This document shows, in pieces, positions 1 to 5,587 of a stretch of 5,587 nt of DNA. The stretch is from assembly GCA_903958265.1 (NCBI GenBank), contig CAJBSQ010000606.1, positions 1 through 5,587 on the forward strand. The letters run 5' to 3'. The stretch comes from an uncultured Planctomycetaceae bacterium (GTDB taxonomy: Bacteria; Planctomycetota; Planctomycetia; Pirellulales; UBA1268). Under the pieces are notes generated by a model that saw only the letters and a program-made list of their open reading frames with translations, did not search any database and was not told where the DNA came from. The position numbers were made by a program, and so were the translations under genes. Every line of letters starts with the position of its first letter. Within the stretch, counting starts at the first letter, position 1.

Positions 1-817
1 GAACAACGACGGCTGCATGGCCGAGGCCGGGGTCGATCGGCGAGCCATCGTGCGGCGGCTGCACGGTGATCTTCGCTTCAAGCTCCGGCACGGCGCGGCG
101 GAGCTCGTCGGCGACCAGTTCGCCAAACACGCGGGCTCCATTCCCGTTGAGATGCGTGGTATCGACCTTGCCGTCGTCGGTTCGCGGGCTCAGGAGATCG
201 CAACCCCCGGGACCGAGCCGCTCGCAGAGGGCGAGACTGCGGTTGTGCAGCTCCACGAGCGGCACCTTCTTCGACCGGGCAATCTCGCGGACGATTTCGG
301 CCCGGCTGTTGAGACTGGAACCCAGCCGTCCCGGCTGGGCCGGATCGTTGAACTGCCGTCGAACCAACGACGTTACGAGCACCGGCACGCCCCCTTGGGC
401 TCGCACCTCGTCCACGTAGCGAGTCAGTAGCCGGCGATACTCGTCGGGCTCGGTCGAACGGCCCGGCTTTCCGGGCTCGTCGTTGTGGCCAAACTGGATG
501 AGATAATAGTCGCCGTCGAGTGCCAGCGCCTCCTTCCAGAGGCCTTTCTGCAGGAAGCTCGACGAACTCTGGCCGTTCTTGGCCTGATTCGAGAGCTTCA
601 CGTCTTGGTCGAGGAACGTCGCGAACCCCGGCCCCCAGCCGTCGGTCTCCGAGACGGTCGAGTCGCCAACGAGGACGATGTGCACGGCGTGGGCCGGGGC
701 CGCTGCGACGAACAGGGTCAGGATGGCAAGCAGGATCGGCCAGACTGGGTCGTGGCTCGGGGCGGCTCGCGTCCGCGAAAGCCGACCGGCCGTGAGGCTG
801 CGGGCGGTGCTCAGCAT
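1..817 (-). CDS. Exported SGNH hydrolase, rhamnogalacturonan acetylesterase-like (3' end truncated)
   Basis: I translated this frame by hand: 272 open codons from ATG at 817 to the left edge, no stop. It probably removes acetyl groups from rhamnogalacturonan I outside the cytoplasm. Residues 1-24 form a long basic n-region; WPILLAILTLFVAAAPAHA (26-44) looks like a signal peptide cleaved after AHA. The SGNH/GDSL blocks follow in order: GDSTV with nucleophile Ser53, NGQSS with oxyanion Gly82, FGHND with Asn112, and DTTHLN with Asp219 and His222. The order and the GHND and HLN wording match the rhamnogalacturonan acetylesterase group (CE12, like Bacillus YesT/RhgT). The domain appears to end near residue 250, but the frame continues for at least 20 residues, so a C-terminal extension or second domain may lie beyond the window. 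The start lies 4 bp after the upstream stop, implying coupling. Alternative: another acetyl-polysaccharide esterase of the same fold. Confidence 0.88.
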   Translation of the reverse strand, partial: MLSTARSLTAGRLSRTRAAPSHDPVWPILLAILTLFVAAAPAHAVHIVLVGDSTVSETDGWGPGFATFLDQDVKLSNQAKNGQSSSSFLQKGLWKEALALDGDYYLIQFGHNDEPGKPGRSTEPDEYRRLLTRYVDEVRAQGGVPVLVTSLVRRQFNDPAQPGRLGSSLNSRAEIVREIARSKKVPLVELHNRSLALCERLGPGGCDLLSPRTDDGKVDTTHLNGNGARVFGELVADELRRAVPELEAKITVQPPHDGSPIDPGLGHAAVVV

Positions 818-821
818 GGCA

Positions 822-3170
822 TCAGGGCTCCGGGGGCGGGGCAGGGGATTCGGCGATGGCATCGAGAAAGACGAGCCACGGTGGCGCAGCGCCGGAGTGC
901 GTGAGGCTCGTCGGAGTCGCGAGACGTCCGCCACCTGCCGCCGTGAATCGCGACAGCTGCGCGACGAACGCCGGGTTGGAATCGGCGAGCCACAGCGGCA
1001 GCGGCGCGGCCATCGCCAGCATCCCGCCGAGGTCGCCATACTTCACCGCGCCGGGCAGGAAGTCATCGTGCCAGACGTCGGGCAGAGCGTCGAAGCGGAA
1101 TCCGGCGGCGTCGATCACGGCCGCGGCGATCGGCGGATCACAGCGGCCATCGAGCGTGGAGCAGGCGGCAGCGACGGCGCCCGCCACCCAGTGGCCTGCG
1201 CCGTGCTCGCCCACGAGCACGATCCGCTTCGCAGGCTGCTTCTGATCGTCGCGGGCGGCCGCGACGAGCGTGAGGAGATCGTGGACCCGCCGAGCGTAGG
1301 CCGAATCGTTGTAGCCGTAGGCATACGAGCAGTCCCTCCGCCAGCTCTCCTCGAACGAGTCGGCGTTGCCGGGGCGGTCGCCAGGATGATTGAGGATGAA
1401 TGCGGGATCGCGACGACGTTCCGCCTGGCCGAAGAGGTCGGCGAAGACCACGGCATGGCCCGCCCGGAGCAGCGCCGCAGCCGCGACGGTTGGGTCGCCC
1501 GCCACCTGACCTGCGATGCCGTGGGCATGCGGCCAGATCACGACGGTGCCATTCCACTTCCGGGGCTGCATTCGGACCATCGCCACCCGCTCGCCCCGTT
1601 GTTCAAGGACCGCGCAGCCGTGTTCGACCTCGCTCTGGTGGTCGAGCGTGTCGAAGCCGGTGCTCATGGAAGGAGTGCTCGCCAGTTCGACGGCGACCTC
1701 GCCCGCCGCAGGCACGCCGCGGCCGAAGATCGCCGCATAGGCCGGTGCGAGCGTGGCCTGGGCCCGCGCCACGCCCGCGCGATCCGTGGCATCGAGCAGC
1801 GGCCCGATCGCAACGCCCGACGCGTTCGCCCATGCCGCGCAGAGCCGCCGCTCGTGGGCCGCACCCACGCGGTCCCCCTCCGGGGCCGGATGTTCGGCGG
1901 TCCACACGGTGAGGTCGTCCCGCGATGAAAGCGTGAAGTCGGCCTCCTCGCCGGCAGTCGCGGTGCCGAGCCCGAGGTGATGATCCATGAACCGCAGGCA
2001 GTGCGACCGGGCCACGGCGTTGTAGTTGTGGCCAAACTGGATATCGAAGTGGGCCTCGAACATCTCGGCCGCATCGAGCATGCGGTAGAGGCCGAGAAGA
2101 TCGGGATACCCTTGCCGTTCCAGATCGCGGGTCCAGTCGTTGGCCGCCGTGAGGCCCAGCGCCCGCGGCGCCACGAGGGCGGCCAGATCGATATTGCCCT
2201 GGCCGAGGCGGAGATAAGGAGCATTTTCGCAGGGGCAGCCTCCCTGCATCGACGTCGAGATCATCGACGCGGCGAAGGCCGCCAGCACGCGGTCGTCGAG
2301 TGCGGCGAGCGCCACCGTCTGCGTGGCACCGCCGCTGGCGCCGGTCACGGCAAGACGGCCGGGATCGACGTCGGGAAGCGCCGCGAGGAAGTCGAGGGCC
2401 CGAAGACTGTTGAAGGTCTGCAGACCAAACCAGTTCTGCAAGCGGGCCGCGGCCTCGAAGCCGCCAAGGCCCCAGGTGCCCGGCTCGCGACCGTCGAGGT
2501 CGGCAGCGGACCCATGCCGGTGGCCCAGGCACTGGATCGAATCGGCGAAGCCGACCATGTCGTAGTGGAGGACCACGCAGCCCAGCCGCACGAGGCCGAT
2601 GCACCGCGCCTGCAACGGGCTCCTGGCACCGTTCTCGAACCGTTCGGCTCCCGACGCGATCTCCGTCCGGACGTCATCGGCCGGCATGTCGATGAAGCGT
2701 CCATTCGGCCAGTGACCGTAGGGACAGAGCACGCCAGGCTGCGGTGCCGACCTGGACGACGTGCCGGTCGGCCGATAGAGGTTGCCGGTGACGACATGCC
2801 CCGGAAATGACTCGAAGGCCACCTTCTCGATCGAGTAGCCCTCACGAGCGATCCGGCCGTGGATCGTGGCCTGCACCGGCGGCCGAGCCGGCATGGGCAG
2901 GAGTCCGGCGGCGAGGGCGACGCGGCTGCGGACGAGCCGTGAGCGGCCCTGCCACTCCGCGGCCGACGCCACCGGTGCAAACGGGTGATCGCCATCGACC
3001 GTGACCGGCGGACCCAGCCTCGCATCAACGCCGGCATCAAGGCCAGCATGACCACCCGACCGTTCCGCCGCCATGCCCGGGAGTGCGCCGGCTAATGCCA
3101 CGACGGCCACCAGTCTCACCATGAAGGAGGCTTTTCGGGTTGACGAGAGCAGCGCTTTGATGACGGGCAT
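822..3170 (-). CDS. Exported two-part alpha/beta-hydrolase, acetyl xylan esterase-like
   Basis: A 782-residue protein, probably an exported carbohydrate or related carboxyl esterase; the substrate cannot be read from sequence. Residues 17-36 (MVRLVAVVALAGALPGMAAE) form a signal peptide. The N-terminal hydrolase domain (about 100-400) has LAVTGASGGATQT with nucleophile Ser279, a GCPCEN segment with Cys312 and Cys314, AANDW with probable acid Asp345, and FGHNYN with probable His381. This arrangement recalls acetyl xylan esterase/Abhydrolase_7-like proteins. A second hydrolase-like region (about 530-750) starts with a VVIWPHAHG strand and has GEHGAG at 654-659, where the nucleophile elbow would lie, with His656 in place of Ser; it is probably not catalytic. 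The start is uncertain. I chose ATG 3170; ATG 3122 would give a shorter signal peptide, and neither has a Shine-Dalgarno. The frame stays open to a TTG at 3302, but that extension is Arg/Thr-rich and looks non-coding. Confidence 0.85.
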   Translation of the reverse strand: MPVIKALLSSTRKASFMVRLVAVVALAGALPGMAAERSGGHAGLDAGVDARLGPPVTVDGDHPFAPVASAAEWQGRSRLVRSRVALAAGLLPMPARPPVQATIHGRIAREGYSIEKVAFESFPGHVVTGNLYRPTGTSSRSAPQPGVLCPYGHWPNGRFIDMPADDVRTEIASGAERFENGARSPLQARCIGLVRLGCVVLHYDMVGFADSIQCLGHRHGSAADLDGREPGTWGLGGFEAAARLQNWFGLQTFNSLRALDFLAALPDVDPGRLAVTGASGGATQTVALAALDDRVLAAFAASMISTSMQGGCPCENAPYLRLGQGNIDLAALVAPRALGLTAANDWTRDLERQGYPDLLGLYRMLDAAEMFEAHFDIQFGHNYNAVARSHCLRFMDHHLGLGTATAGEEADFTLSSRDDLTVWTAEHPAPEGDRVGAAHERRLCAAWANASGVAIGPLLDATDRAGVARAQATLAPAYAAIFGRGVPAAGEVAVELASTPSMSTGFDTLDHQSEVEHGCAVLEQRGERVAMVRMQPRKWNGTVVIWPHAHGIAGQVAGDPTVAAAALLRAGHAVVFADLFGQAERRRDPAFILNHPGDRPGNADSFEESWRRDCSYAYGYNDSAYARRVHDLLTLVAAARDDQKQPAKRIVLVGEHGAGHWVAGAVAAACSTLDGRCDPPIAAAVIDAAGFRFDALPDVWHDDFLPGAVKYGDLGGMLAMAAPLPLWLADSNPAFVAQLSRFTAAGGGRLATPTSLTHSGAAPPWLVFLDAIAESPAPPPEP
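828..831 (-). promoter_or_regulatory. Weak ribosome binding site (GGAG) for the SGNH esterase
   Basis: On the minus strand GGAG lies 10 nt before the ATG at 817, inside the last codons of the upstream hydrolase. It is the only Shine-Dalgarno-like string near this start and supports it. The stop of the upstream gene (TGA, 824-822) lies between, so ribosomes ending there could reinitiate. Confidence 0.4.
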
Positions 3171-3307
3171 GGACGACACGGATGACTGCGTGGCGACAGG
3201 GCGTGCCCCGGTCGTGCGATGACGCCTCGTCACCCCGCCTCGAGCCGCTTCAGTGTCCCCGGGGCGGCGCCTGCTGGCAAGCGAGCGAGCGTCAGAGCGC
3301 AACGGGT
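3171..3307. other. Intergenic gap between the sugar kinase and the hydrolase
   Basis: This is the only sizeable gap in the window. It holds a short inverted repeat (TGACG, 3-nt loop, CGTCA at 3220-3232), the palindrome CCCCGGGG at 3257-3264, and a GCGA/GCGT run at 3281-3292. None of these has a U-tract or is strong enough to call a terminator. A minus-strand TTGCCA could be a -35 element, but the matching -10 (GACACT) is poor. An internal promoter or a pause site is possible but unproven. Confidence 0.4.
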
Positions 3308-4576
3308 TTACCGCAAGATGCGCAATCCGCTGCCGAGGTTCGGCGTCACACGAGCCACGAGTTCATCGAGCAGCGGTAGCGCTGCCGCCTCGGCCAGCAC
3401 CACGACCGTGCCGCCGCTTCCCCCGCCGCTCACCCGCGCGCCGTAGAAGCCGCGCTCGACGCCGCACTCGCGAACCGCATCGACCATGGCATCGGTCTGC
3501 CCGCAGCCGAGCCCGATGTCGCCATAGCCGGCATGCGACCGCATCAGCAGCTCGCCAACCGCCACCAGCGCGTCACGACGGTTCGCAGGCCGTGCATCAC
3601 GGAGGATGTGCATGGCGAGTGCTGAGCGGGCGTTCTCCTCGATCGCAAACGTTGCGGCGGCCCGCACCGGATACCGGAGGGTGCGGTCGATCCGTGACTG
3701 GGGATCGTCCACCGAGTCATAGCGCGACAGGAAGGCGTCGCCGGAGATCGCGTCGGACAGCTGGTCGTGGCTCACGGCGGCGAGTGTGGCCGGCTCCATT
3801 TCGCTGAGAAAGCCCAGCCGCGTGTCGAGCTCGCGTTCGAGGATGCGCCTGGCCATGAATGCCGCCGCGCGGGCGGTGGCATAGGGCGAGTCGGCCACCG
3901 CGTGCCGCACGCCACTCGGCCAGCCGACGACGACCGCTCCTTCCGGGAGCCGAACCCGCTCGTGCAGCACGTCGGGCCGGCAGAGGATCGGGAGTAGCTC
4001 GCCCACGCGACCGTGAGCGACGGCGAGTTGATCCATCAGACCGCAGGCGGCGCCCACGATCTCGTTTTCGGCCCGCTGCGCGAGTCGCGCAAGCGCCGTG
4101 CCCGTGATAGACTTCCCGGCGAGCACTTCCAGCCCGCGGAGCGTGGCGACCTCGAGCGCCGCGCTGCTACTGACCCCCATCGAGGCCGGCACGGCGGAGC
4201 GAATCGAAAACGCCAGGCCACCCGCCGGCCGCCACCGCCAGGCCTCGCAAAACAGCACGAGGCACCCCAGCGGGTAGCGAACCCATCGGGGCACGCCGAG
4301 GCTGTCGAGCCAGCCGCGGACGGATTCGCCGCTCACCGCGGGCTCCAGCACCTCATCCGGCGGCCAGGGAAGCGTCACCGGCGGCTCGATCCCGCTCGCG
4401 AACGACAGGCCGGGCTCCTCGCGTGCGGTAATCCTGACCGTCGTGGTGAGCGCGATCGGCATCTGAAGCACGAGGCTGCCGCTGTAGTCGGCCACGCCGC
4501 CGAGCACGTCGAGCCGGCCCGGCGCCGTTCCCTCCGCAGACGGCCGCGGACGATCGTGGGGGGCGGTGGCGTTCAC
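3308..4576 (-). CDS. GHMP-family sugar-1-kinase, galactokinase/L-arabinokinase-like
   Basis: A 422-residue cytosolic protein with no signal peptide, expected to phosphorylate the anomeric hydroxyl of a sugar with ATP. Motifs in order: APGRLDVLGGVADYSGS (18-34), the signature that in galactokinase reads GRVNLIGEHTDY; the GHMP phosphate loop PASMGVSSSAA (130-140); IVGAACGLMDQ (173-183) with probable catalytic Asp182; SGVRHAV (221-227) and Tyr232; and the C-terminal GGGSGGT motif (384-390). Arg21 and Asp30 of the sugar site are kept, but the Glu-His pair of true galactokinases is Gly27-Val28. The wording APGRLDV-GG-ADYSGSLVLQMPI closely follows, from memory, the kinase half of plant L-arabinokinase (ARA1). 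The GTG start at 4576 overlaps the galT stop by four bases. It has no clear Shine-Dalgarno, so coupling to galT is likely. It would often be annotated galK; the substrate may be galactose, L-arabinose or a related sugar. Confidence 0.88.
   Translation of the reverse strand: MNATAPHDRPRPSAEGTAPGRLDVLGGVADYSGSLVLQMPIALTTTVRITAREEPGLSFASGIEPPVTLPWPPDEVLEPAVSGESVRGWLDSLGVPRWVRYPLGCLVLFCEAWRWRPAGGLAFSIRSAVPASMGVSSSAALEVATLRGLEVLAGKSITGTALARLAQRAENEIVGAACGLMDQLAVAHGRVGELLPILCRPDVLHERVRLPEGAVVVGWPSGVRHAVADSPYATARAAAFMARRILERELDTRLGFLSEMEPATLAAVSHDQLSDAISGDAFLSRYDSVDDPQSRIDRTLRYPVRAAATFAIEENARSALAMHILRDARPANRRDALVAVGELLMRSHAGYGDIGLGCGQTDAMVDAVRECGVERGFYGARVSGGGSGGTVVVLAEAAALPLLDELVARVTPNLGSGLRILR
4573..4576 (-). 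promoter_or_regulatory. GTGA start/stop overlap coupling galT to the sugar kinase
   Basis: Read on the minus strand, GTGA contains the GTG start of the kinase (4576-4574) and the TGA stop of galT (4575-4573). No Shine-Dalgarno is visible before the GTG, so kinase translation probably depends on ribosomes finishing galT. This four-base overlap also settles the kinase start, since the frame upstream of it is only a shadow of galT. Confidence 0.65.
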
Positions 4577-5587
4577 GGGCAGGTCGCCAGCCGCGCGGCC
4601 TGCGTCCTGTAGTGGGGGCCGCCGGCGGCCCGCAGGTCCGCCGCCTTCTCGTCGGGATCCGATTCGTTGGTCATCGAACCACCGCCGATCTCGGGGCCGG
4701 CGAGGTATTTCATGGTATCGGGGGTGCGGAGCGGCGGATGAAACTCCACATGAAATGGAAAGGTCGCGTGGTCGCCGCCATCGGTTGGAGCCTGGTGGAT
4801 TGCCATCACGTAGGGCATCGGCATCCGCCAGAGGTTGTCGTAGCGGATCGCAACATCCCGGATGACCGCCGCGAGCTGCCGCCGCTCGTCGTCGGAGAGA
4901 TCGACGAGCGCGGTGACCTGACGGCGGGGGAGAATCAGCACCTCGTAGGCATACCGGGCGAACCACGGCACGCACGCGACGAAGCCCTCGTTCTCGCACA
5001 CCATCCGGCCTCCGGCCACCTCGCGGGCAAGCACGGCCTGCCCGAGAAATCGTCCGGTGTGGGCGAAGTGCCGGCGACCGCTCTCGACCTCGCGGGCAGT
5101 GTGGGCGTAGATCAGGCCACCCGCGTAGATCTGGCAATGCGGATGCGGGTTGGACGTGCCGACGAGCGTGCCCTTGTTTTCGAAGATCAGCACATGGGCG
5201 ACCTCGGGACGGGCGGCGAGTGCCGCCGATCGCTCCGCCCATAAGGCCACCACGGCGGTGGCCTCGTCGATGGAGAGATCGGCCATCGTGCGGCCGTGGT
5301 CGGGGTGGTAGCAGACCACCTCGGCAGTTCCGCCCGCAGGACGAACGCGATAGAGGTCATCGCTCTCGACGGGCTGGGGCGCGTGCGGACCGAAGCAGGG
5401 AAGGTCGTTGGTGAACCAATGAGTGCCGCTGTAGGCGGGGTTCTCGCCACGGAGCCGGCGGTTTCCCGGGCAGAGGGCGCAGGTCGGATCGTAGGCGGGC
5501 ACGTCGGGATCGGCCGGAGCCTTCACCTCGCCGAGCCAGGGCCGCCCACCACGATGCGCGGTGAAGAGCACCCATTCCTCGCGGAGC
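4573..5587 (-). CDS. galT: Galactose-1-phosphate uridylyltransferase (5' end truncated)
   Basis: Leloir-pathway enzyme that exchanges UMP between UDP-glucose and galactose 1-phosphate; cytosolic, HIT superfamily. The visible 337 residues start inside the gene: LREEWVLFTAHR at the edge is the conserved N-terminal strand of the family, so perhaps 10-20 residues are missing and the GTG at 5571 is not the start. Visible motifs: CALC (Cys36 and Cys39, zinc-type pair); FENKG followed by GTSNPHPHCQIYA, with nucleophilic His150 as the second His of HPH; a CENEGF segment; IHQAP (His264); and FHVEFHPPLRTPDTMKYLAG near the C-terminus. E. coli GalT has HxH (LHAHFYPP, recalled) where this protein has HxE, so one ligand of the secondary metal site is replaced. 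The true HPH separates it from plant GalT-like ADP-glucose phosphorylase, which, from memory, has HSH. The stop overlaps the kinase start. Confidence 0.94.
   Translation of the reverse strand, partial: LREEWVLFTAHRGGRPWLGEVKAPADPDVPAYDPTCALCPGNRRLRGENPAYSGTHWFTNDLPCFGPHAPQPVESDDLYRVRPAGGTAEVVCYHPDHGRTMADLSIDEATAVVALWAERSAALAARPEVAHVLIFENKGTLVGTSNPHPHCQIYAGGLIYAHTAREVESGRRHFAHTGRFLGQAVLAREVAGGRMVCENEGFVACVPWFARYAYEVLILPRRQVTALVDLSDDERRQLAAVIRDVAIRYDNLWRMPMPYVMAIHQAPTDGGDHATFPFHVEFHPPLRTPDTMKYLAGPEIGGGSMTNESDPDEKAADLRAAGGPHYRTQAARLATCP

Noticed and set aside
17..904. Plus-strand frames of 137 and 139 codons near the left edge
   Set aside because: They lie opposite the SGNH esterase, whose minus-strand frame has all catalytic blocks in order and runs open to the window edge.
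678..1928. Long plus-strand open frame of 416 codons opposite the hydrolase
   Set aside because: It is antisense to a gene with clear motifs, is Arg/Gly/Ala-rich without a recognisable domain, and is expected by chance at this GC content.
1977..2810. Plus-strand open frame of 277 codons opposite the hydrolase
   Set aside because: It is an antisense shadow of the esterase domain containing the GASGG motif; no domain or start signal is visible.
3220..3232. Inverted repeat TGACG-CCT-CGTCA as a terminator
   Set aside because: The stem is only five base pairs with no T-run on either strand, so it cannot be told from chance.
3240..3285. Sigma70-like promoter (TTGCCA with GACACT 17 bp away) on the minus strand
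   Set aside because: The -10 matches the consensus at only three of six positions in GC-rich DNA; too weak to list as a promoter.
4577..5242. Upstream extension of the kinase frame giving a 644-residue protein
   Set aside because: The extra residues overlap galT in another frame, are Arg/Pro-rich and match no family; the GTG at 4576 in a GTGA overlap is a better start.

Overview
The window comes from a GC-rich bacterial genome. It is almost completely filled by four genes, all on the minus strand. In transcription order, from high to low coordinates, they are: a galactose-1-phosphate uridylyltransferase (galT, start beyond the right edge); a GHMP sugar kinase of the galactokinase/L-arabinokinase group; a large exported alpha/beta-hydrolase resembling acetyl xylan esterases; and an exported SGNH hydrolase of the rhamnogalacturonan acetylesterase type (3' end beyond the left edge). 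The first gene has no visible start and the last no visible stop. No RNA gene, mobile element, CRISPR array or convincing terminator was seen. The long plus-strand reading frames are antisense shadows of these genes.

Spacing suggests one transcription unit. galT and the kinase overlap by the four bases GTGA. The hydrolase stop and the rhamnogalacturonan esterase start are 4 bp apart. The only real gap is about 137 bp between the kinase stop and the preferred hydrolase start.

The host is probably a planctomycete (Planctomycetota). This is inferred from the high GC, the large secreted two-part hydrolase with a long n-region signal peptide, the LREEWV-type GalT N-terminus, and the pairing of carbohydrate esterases with sugar-phosphate enzymes. 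No marker gene proves it.

The likely theme is plant or algal polysaccharide use. Two exported esterases could remove acetyl or other ester groups from pectin or hemicellulose. Two cytosolic enzymes could then activate a released sugar as the 1-phosphate and exchange it with UDP-glucose. The most notable point is the kinase. Its sugar-binding motif matches plant L-arabinokinase, not classical GalK, and galactose and arabinose are both side-chain sugars of rhamnogalacturonan I.
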